DNA of 64,000 nt from Rachicladosporium sp. CCFEE 5018 (lineage: Eukaryota; Ascomycota; Dothideomycetes; Cladosporiales; Cladosporiaceae). The stretch covers positions 76,955 to 140,954 of the forward strand of contig KZ111150.1 of NCBI GenBank assembly GCA_002077045.2, written 5' to 3'. The notes beneath the pieces are model-generated. The model ran no database searches. It saw only the letters and a program-made list of their open reading frames with translations, and was not told the origin of the DNA. Shown in pieces: positions 52,978-64,000 of the stretch; the first letter of the stretch is position 1, and each line of letters opens with the position of its first letter. A program made the translations under genes and the position numbers.

Positions 52978-55900
52978 NNNNNNNNNNNNNNNNNNNNNNN
53001 NNNNNNNNNNNNNNNNNNNNNNNNNNNNNNNNNNNNNNNNNNNNNNNNNNNNNNNNNNNNNNNNNNNNNNNNNNNNNATACTTGAAGAACTGCCCCTCGT
53101 CCAGCTTCTTCCCCTCAGCGTTGTGCTGGTCTCGAAACATCTCATACAACATCTTCCAGTTCATTGTCCGGCTTGGCCTATTGCGAAGCGCAGTCCGTAC
53201 CGCCTCAGCTGAGGGCATGTCAGGCCACTGCGAAGGCACACTGATCGGTGCTGCGCTGCTTGGGGCTACGTAGAGGAGTGTATCGTTGCCCGGACCTGGC
53301 ATCACAAACTTCTTCTTGGTCTTCATCGCAATACCCGCAATATTGTCGTCTACCTCCCTCACGGTGATCACACCGATCCTGCTGGTCTTGATGAAGCGAA
53401 CGAAGTCGGCCTCTTTCCGGTACACCTTCTTCACCTTGTCGTATTCGAACTTGTTCCACAGCGTAGAGTAGGCAGTGGCCTCTGATGGGATTGCAGCGGC
53501 GACTTCTCCCGGTGAAGGCATCGAAACTGGGTCGTGCCAGATCTTCGTAGGTCTCTCAGCTGGCGCAAACGGGACAACCGGTATGCTTGAGGGCGTGATG
53601 ACCTCACCAATGGCTTTCCGCGCAGGTACTGACCACTTCTTGCGTTGGATGTCTGGCACATCCTCCATCGTGTTGATCTCTGCTGAAGAAGGGAAGGCTG
53701 AGGATGGTGCAGCGTCGTTGGCTTCAAGCCCTGCATCATCACAGCCGCGCTTCTTATCGCCCTTTGTCTCTGTGGGCACATGCACTGCAACTGGGCTTAC
53801 GACTGACGGAGATGCAGCTGAGATCTTTGAGCAGATCTGCATCTTCGTAATCGATTTCGCAGGTTTCTGGCATTGCGTGGGCGGAAGAGACACTGAGTCT
53901 TGCTGCTCCTTCTTTCTCTGCCATCGCCTCAGCTGCGCGTCGGTCGCCTTGCCCGTCTCGCTATACGAGGGACCGGGAGGTGGCGGTGTCGTCGAATCTC
54001 TGGTAGCAGCGGCAGAGCGTGTAGTGTCATGCTGTTGGGGCCGCGATGTGCCTCGCAGCGCCTCGTTCTGCCACAGTGCACCGGTGGCAACCCCGGGCAA
54101 CCAAAGCGTTGGTTTGCGTTTCGTGGCGGGTGATTCGACGGCGACGCTTCGTGGCTGGATGTGAGGTGTGCTGTCCAGAGGTCCTCGAGATTGGGCCTGT
54201 GGCTTCAGAGTGCCCGATGTGCTTGATTGTGATTCGAGTTCACCACCGTCATCATGGCCATCATCCGACCCATCCTCACCAAACAATTCTTTCCATAGTT
54301 CTTTCTTGTCGTCATCGTCCTCCTCCTTAGGATCGGACATCTTGCTATCCACAGCAGCTTTCTGGGTCCCTTTGAAGACCGAGACTGTGTCGACGCACTC
54401 CAACTGTTTGGAATTGCCTCCCACATGCTTCAGACCAGGGTTCCGTGCAGCCTTGGGATGGGTAGGCACCGTTGATGGACGAATCGAAGACTCATCAGCG
54501 CATACTTTGAGCTTCTTGCCACCGCGGACCTCGTTGAGCTCGCCTTTCTCCTCGACTACAGTCGGCTGTGATGATACCGCGGGCTCTGACAGCGGCGAGA
54601 CTATACGAGGCAGTGCTGCTGGAGTATCCACCGGTTCCGAAGTGGTCTGCTCAGACTGTTGTGCCTGAGACGTCGGCAGCTCGACTGATGTGTCTGCGCT
54701 GCGTTTACGGCTGTTAGGAACAGTACAGGTAGCTGGCGAAGCGACACTGGGCTGATCAGGCGCTGCTCGATCGCCTGCCGCAGCTACTGGGTGTAATGTC
54801 GGTACAGGCGTCGGCTCGACGATCATCTCGTCACGATGGCTCGCCGCTTCGAGTACTCGCGGGGGTGATAACGGCTTCAAATCCAGAACCATGTTGTCCG
54901 GCTGTGTCGAGACTATCGAGCTTGTGCCATGATTCTGAACGGGTGTGATCAGGACGATATGCTTCGTGCGGAGGTTGGTAGGCCCAGATCGCACTCCTTG
55001 GTCCGACATATCGACATCTTGAGGGCTCTCCTTCTCTTCCTCATCCGACATCTCGACGTCTTGAGGGTTCTCCTTCTCCTCCTCATCCGACATCTCCACA
55101 TCTTGAGGCTCAGTCTTCTGCTGCTGCCCCGACTCAGTCACTTTTCGTGGCTGAGACTGCTCCTGCTGCTCTGACATCTCCACGTCTGCGACCTGAGCCC
55201 TCTCCTGCTGCCCCGACATCTCCACTTCTTGGGACTGAGCCTCCTGCTGATGCTTCGGCAGCTCCATGACTGGGATCCGTGCCTCCTCCTGCAGGTCAGA
55301 CATCTCCACTTCCTGACATCGAGCCGTCACCTGCTGTCCTGAAGATGCGAGCTCTTGAGACTCATTCAGCTCCTGCTGCTCAAGTATCTCTGCTTGCTGA
55401 GACTGTACCATAGTTTGCTGCCCGGGCTCGTCCACTTCTTGAGACTGGGTCTTCTCCTGCCGCCTTAACATCTCCATGTCTTCAACTTGAGCCACTACGT
55501 GCTGCTCAATGACCTCTGCGTCCTGAGCTTGATTTTGCTCCTGGTGTCCCGGTGTCTCCATTTCTCGAGGCTGGGCCCTCTCTTGCTGCTCCATAGTCGC
55601 TGTATTGGAACATTGCTGAGGATGCTCAGCGATGATTACATCGGAGCTTTTACGGAGCTCAACGATCGGTAGACTGCTCTCTGCCTCTTGTGCAGTTACA
55701 GCCACTGCTGCAATGGTGTACTCCACCAAAGCAGGCTTTGGATTGGGGACATGCTGAGGGTACTCAACGACCGTCAGGTCGGAGCTTCTCTCACACGTCT
55801 CCCGTGCGACTATAGGCGACGCTGCAGCATTGTACTCCGGCGTAGAAGTCTCGGAGAGAGGTGTAGGTTCATTCTCTTGGGTGATGGTCTCGATGGCATC

Positions 55901-56923
55901 GTCGATAGATGGCTCGGGCGTGACAGGCAGGATCTCTTGTCCGGGTGCATGCTGAGGGTACTCGACGACCGTTAGGTCGGAGTTCTTCTCAGGCTCAATG
56001 CTCGATGGGGCAGACTGAGGTGCTCGTGCTACCGTGGGCGTCCCAGCAACAGTATGCTCGGGCGAGACAGCATCGGGGAGAGTCGCAGGCTGGGTGTTCT
56101 GGAATATTGATGACGGAAGCTTTGAAATACTGCCCCACAATGCTGCTTGGCGCAGCTTGCTATGGCGGTTCATCTCCAGATATTGCCTGTGTTCCTGCAA
56201 GTCGCAGTGATCCTGCAGTTTCCGCATCTCCTCTGCCATGCTCGCGATCGTCTGCTTGTCTGCTGCCGATTCTTTCTCGAGAGCTTCGATCTTGCTGCTC
56301 TGCGAGTCTCGTACAGCCAAGGATTGCTCGAGCGCCAATTGTCGATCGTAGGCTCCAGCGCTTAGCGTGAACGCCTTGATGATGAATGCAGCGACAATGG
56401 CCAGAAGACAAGCTGGTATACAAGCCAGGTAACGTGCTATGTGAACTACACAATAGCCGAACAAAGCCAGCGAAATGACCCAGGAGATCGTATGCCCGAA
56501 TTCTCTGGCTTCGAGGAGCAGATTGCCGGATGACTGTGGCTTCCCGACGACCACGTCGCGTACATCGCTGACACGTGAAGTCGGAGTGGCCATAATGGCA
56601 TCCATGCTCTTCACCGGCGGCCACTCACTAGACGACGGCAACAAGCCATCATCTGTGGGTCCCGCGCTCTGCGCAGAGACTCCGGTGAGTGAAGCCGGGG
56701 AAGAGACGTTCGCAGGAACCAAGATGCCAGAGCCAGAGAGAATGTCCAGTGACGACGCCGCCGGAGCGACGTACGTCGGAGCCGAGATTGTAGCCGATGC
56801 GCACCCGAAGACAGCGCACCACGAGCGAGCGACTGCGCCAGGGAGGTCGCCGGAGAGAGGGAGGTACAGCCCCGAGAGGAGCTGCGTGATGGCCACCAAT
56901 GCCACAGACCACAGGGGTATCAT
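52350..56923 (-). CDS. Orphan membrane/coiled-coil protein with internal repeats (interrupted by assembly overlap)
   Basis: The start ATG is at 56923. Coding runs 56923-53078, then continues at 52427-52350 once the duplicated 52428-53077 stretch is ignored, giving about 1,307 residues. The N-terminus is hydrophobic (MIPLWSVALVAITQLLSGLY) and a second membrane block follows near residues 155-195 (YCVVHIARYLACIPACLLAI). A coiled coil lies near 205-255. Then come Gln/Glu-rich 20-residue repeats (about 440-650), a disordered charged region, and a conserved-looking C-terminal domain of ~200 residues (YSTLWNKFEYDKVKKVYRKE, MNWKMLYEMFRDQHNAEGKK). I recognise no family. The tail exists in a second, mostly non-synonymously different copy at 53-680. 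Confidence 0.75.
52978..53077. other. Assembly gap, 100 N, really a negative gap
   Basis: Flanked by 550 identical bases on either side. Removing the gap and one copy restores a continuous reading frame from GQFFKY into IEEERLGKV of the orphan protein. Confidence 0.95.
53078..53627. repeat. Contig end B of the unmerged overlap
   Basis: Identical to 52428-52977 as far as I can read. Beyond 53627 the sequence continues uniquely into the body of the orphan gene. Confidence 0.92.
54985..55600 (-). repeat. Coding tandem repeats, ~60 bases per unit
   Basis: Roughly ten imperfect copies of a 19-21-residue unit around QEVEMSxQQExxQ (for example QSQEVEMSGQQERAQ and QDVEMSDEEEKENP). The last three units are nearly identical to one another in DNA, a sign of recent unit gain. 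Low-complexity and acidic, probably disordered. Confidence 0.85.
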
Positions 56924-57591
56924 GATGGCGGCGAGGTGGCAGGAGAGAGGAGGAGGCGGTGGTGAAGCCGCCGAGGTGACGACTTCACCGGCGAGTGAGG
57001 GGTTGGTGGTGGCGGTGTGGTGGTGATGATGGTGGTGATGGTGTGCGCTTTTGTTGCTGAGCTCGTGTTGTCATGCGCGGTGTCGTGGGAAGTGGAGTGA
57101 AGCAAATCTCGCATGCCTGCTGTTGTGCGGGCGGAGGCTCAGCGGGCTTGGCGTTCACGCCGGCGGGTTCACCTACGCCACCGTTATTGTTCACATGCAG
57201 TTCGTTCGAGGACACGCGCTATAAGAAGGATCGTATCATGTGGTTCATATGTATGTGATGCGCACTGTGAGTATGCAGAAGCAACGCGACGAGTCATGAG
57301 CAAGGAAATATGAGAGGTTTGTCACGTGACATACTCACTGGTCAAGGGGAAGGAGCGATCTGGCCTCACTGTCGAGCCACTTCGCTCCACTGCAGTCTCT
57401 CAGCATTGCAGCACGCCCTCCGAGAGCAGAAATAACGACTTCTACGTCAGCGGCCCAGCTGTCAGTAAGACCGAGAGAGGGTGAGACAATCGAAGCAGCT
57501 TTTCGGGTATCTCCAAGATCCATATGCCAAACTGAGACTCTCCAGAGGCCAAAGAACACGCCGGCTCACTTGCAGCGGCACTTACATTGTC
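56924..57591. other. Orphan-gene promoter and EFR3 3' flank
   Basis: Contains a GGTGGT/GATGGT-rich microsatellite at about 56995-57050, just upstream of the orphan start, plus a GC-rich leader. No other gene supported. Confidence 0.55.
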
Positions 57592-60500
57592 TCAATACGG
57601 TGGTCTGCCCAACCCGCCCTTCTCTTCCTCTCCACCGCCGATCCCAATTCCCTCCAACAGCGCCTCCAGATCCGGCTTCCCAGCTCTTGCAGGACTCACA
57701 GTCTTTGCTCTTACCTCGCCGCCATACTCGCTCTCGCTGCCCAGATGTCGATCAGCCTCGCCGAATTCGACCATACTTTCGCTACCAGTGTCATCTGCTG
57801 CATCCGTAACAGTATAGGGACGAGCGGCGGTACCGCCAGCCAGGACGCGCTTTAGCTCATCGACTCGTAAAGTGCGATTGGCGCCAGTGTCGCTGCCGGA
57901 GTACGGGTCAGCGCTCTGACTGCCGCTTGTATGCCCAGAAACGCGGCGATTCGGCGACTGGGAGTGCACTCGGCTGGTACCAAGGAGTCCAAATGCTTGC
58001 TGGCGATAGTTGCCCTGCGTGGCATTGAGGTTGGCGCCATTTGTAAGTGAGGCAGAGTTACCAGGTATGGAGGACAGCTGAGTACCGGAGCTACTGCGCA
58101 CGGGCGGAGGGCCGTTGTTAGCGGCACCGAGAAGGCTGCGGTGATTAGCTGCAGTACCGTTGTTACCGTTAGGTGATGACCTTGAGCCAGACAACGACGC
58201 CGACTTCGGTGCTGCGGCGGCTATGGCGGCGAGGCAGCTTTCCCTTGTCCAAATCGACATCATCGCTTCTTTGACCTTATCTGGAAGCGTCGTATTGGTC
58301 ACTGGGCGCGCAGAAAGGTAGCCAGAGGTGCTGCGGTCAAGGGCTGGTATGCTGAAGGTACGATTGGGGCTTGTAGGTGGCGAAGGAAGTGGGCTGACGA
58401 CCACTGTGGCATATGCCTCCGAGATGCGGTCTATCAATGCTTGACGGTGATCGAATGGCTTCAGCTGTTCGCCGGCGATGGTGTCCCGGGGCAGAGCAGG
58501 TATGGTGGAAGTCGGTTCTAGCATCGCAGGCCCAGTCTGTGGTATGCGCTCAAGCGGTACTGGCGGTATGGCGATACCATTCACCCACAGCTTGTGCTGC
58601 TGCCGACGACTAATCTCAAGCTCTACTTCCCGGCCAGTAGCTTCTGTGTCGAATTGGAACTGTCCACTAAGATGCCAGAGGTAGCCATGGAACAGACTGC
58701 CTAGTCTGATCTTGGCAAACGGCGAGTCCATAGTAACAATGGCTTCTTGCAAAGCGAAGAGCATCGGCAAGCTGGTCTGTAGTGCATTGATACCAAGCTT
58801 CTGCACAAGGGACACGCTCAAAAGGTGAAGCATCTGCAGATCTGCTTCTGACGAGGGCGAGGCTATCGAAGCATGCTGGACTGCAGTCTCGTAGATGGCG
58901 AGATGCAGAAGCTGGAGGAAGGTGTTCCTCGCCCGCTTACTCTGCCGCTCTCGGTTTGATGCATTCGATAGTGCCCGCCTGGCCAATGTGCCATTCGTGC
59001 CCTCCTGCTTAGGCTTCCTTGTCTCTTTCGGCTCCCGAATACGCGCATCGCCTTTCCTAGTCTCCAGTGCGAGCCATGTGCATAGCGCATCTACGTAGGC
59101 ACGGCGTACAGCTGGTGAAGGATCTCGCAATAGCCACTGTGTACCTTCCCAGGTCGAGATTGAGACAGGACTTCGGCTCCCCGCCACTCCACCGGCAGCA
59201 CGCGAACGTGAGCTGTTCGCAACGATAAGGACGTCACGTACTGATTCCAGCGCGATCTGGCGAGCGGTGTCGAAGGTGAAGAATCCTCCGGATTGTGAGT
59301 GCGACCTTTCTCTTGCGGGCTGGCTCACATTGGACGCAACCTGTGTGACAGCGGATAGTGGTTCCTCGATGGCGTTCGCGGTAGCAAGAGGATTCTGCTC
59401 GGCTGTCAGAGAAGTGTTCGGCTTGAGTCTCAGCAAGATCGCGGACACCATGTCGCCGATCTGGTCGGTGTAGTACACATGAGTGGCCAGATCGGCGACA
59501 CAGCTTCTCAGTCTCGCAAGCAGCTGTAGCCTCCCATCCGAGGGTACTGAGTTCGGTGATTGCTTGTCGTCTGCCTTGAGATCGTCCGCACTGGAATGTC
59601 CGGAGACAGAGCCATCAGCCGCGGTCGGAGGGCTGCCAAGCTGCAATACTCGGAGGATCTGCTGTATGAGGCCGAGTAGTATGTCCATTACAGACAAGCC
59701 GATAAGGTTCAAGTCGGATCGTAGTATGTCATCGATGAGATGGGTCAGGAGCAGATGATGCGCCAGGTCCGCATCTCTTAGCGGGAGGTGGGCCAGCGTC
59801 TCGGAAGCAGTCACGAGTAATGTGAAGCGGTCCTGTACAGCAGTCCAACCGGTAATCATCTCAAACAGCTTCACAGCCCAGCTGACCCAGTCGCTCACCG
59901 CGGGCGACTCCTGTGAGAGTGCAGTCTTCGGTCTGTCCTCGGCTTGATATCGTGCAAGATACCTCAGAACTTCACTCGTCGCTGATCGGACTTGTGCGCG
60001 ATTCTCGGTTTCGAACACTGCTCGTAAGCAGTCCAACGCCTGCGTCGCAACGCCTTCTTCCGCAAGAGCGTCCGCGTCCTGTACTGTGCCCTCCGCCGCT
60101 CTTATGCCTGAGTCCATGGATCCAGTCCTTGCTGTTGCTGTTCTTGCATTCGACATACTCGGTCTTCGCAGTGCACTCTTCTCCTTCTCTTCCGTGTCCT
60201 TCCGTGTGCTAAGTGATTGTAGATGTGTGAGATACAACGCATTCTCGCCTCTCAAATTCGTGAGAATCGCTGGCAAGGTGATATTGAGCTGACGTCCGAT
60301 TTCTGAACCTAGTGTGTCGGACTTCAACATTGCTTTGATTGCATCGAGTCCAGATTCCCTCAATCGCACCGCGTCAGGTACTGACACTGCTGTCGTGCTC
60401 CTGCCCAGCTTCTTGACGGCACTATTGCGTGCGCACGACACCCAGTCTCGCACCACTTGCTCGTACAACTCTCGATAGTCGCCATCCGCTGCCAGAGTTG

Positions 60501-61022
60501 CCTGGTCCTGATCGTGGCAGAAGACCTCCCAAGTTGCCACGCTAGCTTCGATCAAGCTGATGTCGTTGGTGACCTGGACAATGTTGTGGATCGTCCGAAG
60601 CACATAAGGGGCGATCATGTTGAAGCCATTGCCACTGCCTACGACCTTATTTTCAAGCAGCGCCGTGAAGATCTGGAGGGTGACCAGTACCCGCGTGCTC
60701 TGTAACTTGCCAACGTCGGAGGCGGCCTTCTTCTCCAAGAAGCTGCCGACCTTCTGCAGCTTGCTTCGCCGTGTACTGGCATAGTATACGAGGTAGCTGA
60801 GCTCAGATCCATTCGGTTTGACATCTGCGCTGCTGTTCTTCGGTAGGCGAGGATAACCTGAGACGCGTCAGTCATGTGATATGTTTATAGGTTGACGAGC
60901 AATCCTGACACTTCAATACAAGCAATTGATGTCTGCAGTTGTCTATGTCAGCCCTATACAATTTCGTCGCGCGCGCGCAGGACTACCCACTTTGGTCGCA
61001 TAAGCTGTCGCGCCGTGTCCAT
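57592..61022 (-). CDS. EFR3: EFR3-family plasma-membrane scaffold for PI4-kinase
   Basis: Three exons: 60991-61022, a 23-base exon 60910-60932, and 57592-60857, giving 1,106 residues. The spliced N-terminus MDTARQLMRPKHQLLVLKCY continues PRLPKNSSADVKPNGSELSY, which matches the family; the basic start binds the membrane. HEAT/armadillo-like helices follow (VLVTLQIFTALLENKV, APYVLRTIHNIVQVT), then a disordered Ser-rich C-terminus. Efr3 with Ypp1 recruits the kinase Stt4 to the plasma membrane to make PI4P. Without the two small 5' exons the protein would start at an internal residue and lose its membrane-binding end. An ATG nine codons upstream (61049) is possible. Confidence 0.92.
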
Positions 61023-61749
61023 ATGACCCGGCAAGTGCGACTTCACCATGGCAAGATCTGTACACGAAGCAAAAGCTCCGACCAAGCTACAGCAAGCAAA
61101 TTACGCGAAATTGTACAACGATTACTACGAGGTGCAACAGAAACCTTTACAGCTGTCCCGTCCTCCCACCACGCGCAATGCGAGCTGACGTCTCAACTTG
61201 CTTTCTCGGCAACGGGTCAACTCCGACGCGGAAGCCGAGTTTCGCCGATGCATCCCACCGCCAAGACTTCGACTTGAATTCGAAGCGACCACAGCACTTT
61301 GATCACAGGCTGCGCGCTAGAATTGATACACCCCGACTTTGACGAACCAACGATTGCATCAGAAAGCAGCAGAGAACACGGTAAGCGCACTACACTGTGA
61401 TAGAATCAGAGGATCGAGGAGGATCGCTTCCGGCACTGATCAGAGCAATGCATGATTGGGTCCGATGAGAAACTGTACATTTGGTGGTGGAGAGGAGGCA
61501 CTGCAATGAATATCAAGAGATCGCGCCAAATTGGTGACCTGAGGATTTCAAATCGCAGAAGCTCGCGAGCTATAGGAAGAGAGGGACAAGGCGGTGGTGA
61601 TATGCTTCCATTGGCGGAGCAGGAGGGGAGATCGACATCACACATTGTCGCAGTGGAGCAACACGCGAGGATATGGAGACAGCATGCTATCATGAGTTCG
61701 AAGCTGACAAGATGTCTTCTCGCAGTCAACCACTTGTACTCCCGCCAAT
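61023..61749. other. Divergent promoter of EFR3 and uS3
   Basis: 727 bases between divergent starts. No open frame of note. The uS3 leader ends ACTCCCGCCAATATG. Confidence 0.6.
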
Positions 61750-62707
61750 ATGCAGTCGCAAACCGCCCCCGCCCCGGCCCTGGGTGGCATCAACATCAGC
61801 AAGCGCAGAAAGTTCATCGCCGATGGTGTCTTCTACGCCGAGCTCAACGAGTTCTTCCAGCGCGAGCTCGCTGAGGAAGGCTACTCCGGCGTTGAAGTCC
61901 GCGTCACCCCCACAGTCACGGACATCATCATTCGCGCAACCCACACTCAAGAGGTGCTCGGAGAGCAAGGAAGGAGGATTCGTGAGGTATGACTGTTGGA
62001 ACTTGCACGCGCTGAGGTCCACGTACTAACTTCAGTACAGCTCACCAGCCTCATCACCCACCGCTACAAGTTCCCCGCAGACAGTGTCTCCCTCTACGCC
62101 GCCAAGGTTCAGTCCCGTGGTCTCTCCGCCGTCGCCCAGTGCGAGTCCCTCCGCTACAAGCTCCTCAACGGTCTTGCCGTCCGCCGCGCATGCTACGGTG
62201 TCCTTCGGTAAGCTGTTCCATCCCTCGATCGCTTGAGTCAGCACTAACAACATTCCCAGCTTTATCATGGAGTCGGGCGCTAAGGGCTGCGAGGTGGTGG
62301 TCTCAGGCAAGCTCCGTGCCGCTCGTGCCAAGTCCATGAAGTTCACCGACGGCTTCATGATCCACTCCGGTCAACCCGCAAAGGACTTCATCGACCACGC
62401 CACCCGCCACGTGCTCCTTCGTCAAGGTGTGCTCGGCATCAAGGTGAAGATCATGCGCGCTTCCTCGACACCCGGCGACCCAGCTGGCGAGAAGTCCGGC
62501 GGCAAGGGTCTGCCAGACTCCGTTACCATCATCGAGCCGAAGGATGAGCAGCCGGTGGGTGCACCCAACAGCCAGGACTACGGTGCCAAGGCTGCGCAGG
62601 CCCAGGCGCTGCAGCAACAGCAGCAGCAGGACTCGCAAGAGGCGGAGGGCGGCGAGGGCGGGCAGGAGGAGAGCCAGCCGGCTGGCGGCGACGAGCCATC
62701 GTACTAG
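61750..62707 (+). CDS. RPS3: Small-subunit ribosomal protein uS3
   Basis: Exons 61750-61986, 62041-62207 and 62260-62707, giving 283 residues. The N-terminus ISKRRKFIADGVFYAELNEF, the KH domain with VEVRVTPTVTDIIIRATHTQ and LGEQGRRIREL, and the C-terminal domain GAKGCEVVVSGKLRAARAKS with RQGVLGIKVKIM are all standard. uS3 sits at the mRNA entry channel of the 40S subunit. The last ~60 residues are a fungal-type extension rich in Gln, Glu and Gly, with a run of six Gln. Two short introns, both with clear GT-AG ends and CTAAC branch sites, as in other fungal ribosomal protein genes. Confidence 0.97.
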
Positions 62708-63040
62708 AGAGCTCTGCCGTCGGTCTGAGATGTGCGTGTGCAAACTTTGAAGCATGCCGGGGCGGCGTTGGGTTCGAGAGCGTGTAGCGACTGAGGTCAA
62801 TAGCCATGACAACCGCTGTCCAGTGCTAGGCTTGACACACCGTGAGAGATGATCTCTATGAGCCAGTCAGCGATTCAAAGTACTCTTCGGCGACGTGGGT
62901 AGTCGACGCCTACGTTGCGCGATTACTGAATTCCCGAGGTTTGCGTTATCCAAGGGTATATATACTATAGTTTTGGTGAGCCTAATCAGAACGTGTGGGT
63001 CGCACCCGCCAATCGATGTTGGCTCAAACCCAACATCAGC
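62708..63040. other. uS3 3' flank and tRNA upstream region
   Basis: No gene. An A/T-rich element (TATATATACTATAG, about 62957-62970) lies some 70-85 bases upstream of the tRNA-Tyr and may act as its upstream TATA-like site. Confidence 0.5.
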
Positions 63041-63125
63041 CTCTCCATAGCTCAGTTGGAAGAGCGCAAGACTGTAATGGAAACTGTTCATCTTGAGGTC
63101 CCTAGTTCGAACCTTGGTGGGGAGA
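63041..63125 (+). tRNA. tRNA-Tyr (GUA) with 12-base intron
   Basis: Full cloverleaf by eye. Acceptor CTCTCCA (63041-63047) pairs with TGGGGAG (63118-63124), discriminator A at 63125. D arm GCTC/GAGC. Anticodon stem CAAGA/TCTTG, loop CT-GTA-A...A with anticodon GTA at 63074-63076. The T arm, CCTAG/CTTGG around TTCGAAC, has one mismatch. The 12-base intron (63078-63089) sits one base 3' of the anticodon, the canonical position. Nuclear tRNA-Tyr genes in fungi usually carry an intron here. Confidence 0.93.
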
Positions 63126-63318
63126 GTGCTTTTTCGCCATGTTGACGGCTAGTTGTTTTGCACTCGCAAGCCGTCGTCACGCCTTCAGGAGACATACGGG
63201 CGACCTAGCGGTCTTGACTGGGTTCTGAAGGGACTGTCCCCTATCCTGAGTGCACACATTGACAGCTTCATGCTCCCTCCATTATCGCATATGTCGAGAT
63301 CGTTGGGATTGCAGGCAT

Positions 63319-63814
63319 CTATCTCAACCTCCCAAACAGACCCATTAGTGTAGCGAGTCGATTAACATGCAGAAACGCACTTCCCCCAACACTTCCCCAA
63401 GCCATATCGTTCCACTGCGCGAAGTCCACGAACTTCTCCCACCCAAACACACGATACGTAGCGTAGATGTGACCAAGGTCAGCGAATGCAACGACCAGCA
63501 AATAGTATTGCACGATACTACGATGCCTGGTCCAGCAGCATATCACTGCTAGAGCAGCGAGCAGGAGGTAGACGTTGCCGAGTAGGTACAGCATGACTTC
63601 TGCTTGAGGCGTGAAAGGTGATGCAGCTGCAGCGATGCCGGGTACATGGTCAAGGTAGAAGTTGATGGGGTCGCGGAGGTGGAAGATGTATGCCCATACG
63701 CTGTCATCCGTATCAGATTATGAGTTCACTGGATGATAGAAGCGAGACTTGCAGCAGAGCCGGCTCGATGAGCCCGAACAGGACGAACGGCCATATCGGG
63801 AGAGAGCGCGCCAT
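63319..63814 (-). CDS. Four-helix fungal membrane protein (DUF7704-like), copy 2; splice model unresolved
   Basis: Two parts in the same family as the gene at 18394. The first, from the ATG at 63814, reads MARSLPIWPFVLFGLIEPALL. The second runs from about 63701 to 63319: VWAYIFHLRDPINFYLDHVP, then LLGNVYLLLAALAVICC, YYLLVVAFADLGHIYATY and FAQWNDMAWGSVGGSAF. The intron between should end at ACAG (acceptor before CGTATGG), but the nearby GT donors leave the frame off by one or two bases. So either a non-standard splice, a base error or decay must be assumed. Function unknown. Confidence 0.6.
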
Positions 63815-64000
63815 AGTGACGGACTCGTTGATCGGATTGACCCACGGAATACACAGCGAGATGGTATGTTGGCCTGATCCAACAGTCAGCTCATCGACAC
63901 CTAGACAACGCGACTTGGCGTACGCGTTCACCTCGTGCATGGCTCGCCGACAGTCCCGAGTTCCTCGACTTCACGCTTCTTCAGTAATATGGAAAATGAG

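Noticed and set aside
52781..56923. A single 1,380-codon frame across the N gap
   Set aside because: The 100 N shift the frame, so the part after the gap is read in a wrong frame. Joining the 550-base overlap gives a better ~1,307-residue protein.
1..64000. CRISPR arrays, insertion sequences, bacterial-type operons, telomere or rDNA repeats
   Set aside because: None seen. Repeats present are coding or degenerate minisatellites, and all recognised genes are eukaryotic with spliceosomal introns.

Overview
The window is nuclear DNA of a filamentous ascomycete, most likely a Dothideomycete (class-level placement is inference). Genes are split by short 47-160 nt introns with CTGAC/CTAAC-like branch sites. 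The families are typically fungal: HET domain, HsbA, CBM_X2-bearing GH5, Dfg10, Scs3/FIT2, fungal rhodopsin-domain membrane protein, Bna3, OPT transporter, F-box/WD40. Genes lie on both strands about 1-3 kb apart, with no operon-like order.

The assembly is imperfect. Two runs of exactly 100 N (681-780 and 52978-53077) look like scaffolder gaps. The second separates two contig ends that share 550 identical bases, so it is an unmerged overlap rather than missing DNA. The first places a 680-base, ~98% identical copy of the same gene tail directly before a phenylalanyl-tRNA synthetase gene that has lost its first ~25 codons.

Layout. 1-5 kb: tail copy, PheRS beta, HsbA wall protein, SDR reductase. 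5-11 kb: polyprenal reductase (Dfg10/SRD5A3), HET-domain protein, secreted GH5 glucanase. 11-17 kb: divergent pair of small F-box proteins and a large F-box/WD40 protein. 18-26 kb: four-helix membrane protein, PhoD phosphatase, a third F-box paralogue broken by a stop, M20 amidohydrolase, FIT2/Scs3. 28-34 kb: OPT transporter and kynurenine aminotransferase. 34-38 kb: P4-ATPase flippase. 38-42 kb: repeats and one orphan gene. 42-46 kb: TBC RabGAP and ferric reductase. 46-52 kb: FAD oxidoreductase, then a rhodopsin-domain gene and a carboxylesterase, each with a single in-frame TGA. 52-57 kb: a ~1,300-residue orphan membrane/coiled-coil protein. 57-64 kb: EFR3, ribosomal protein uS3, an intron-bearing tRNA-Tyr and a second four-helix membrane protein.

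Housekeeping genes (PheRS, uS3, EFR3, Dfg10, TBC, FIT2, P4-ATPase, tRNA) are intact apart from the gap. The accessory genes carry most of the oddities: three single-stop genes, duplicated F-box genes, and the orphan 52-57 kb gene, whose second copy differs mostly at amino-acid-changing positions. I see no biosynthetic cluster, transposon, CRISPR array or complete new multi-gene system. The best candidate for undescribed biology is the 52-57 kb protein family.
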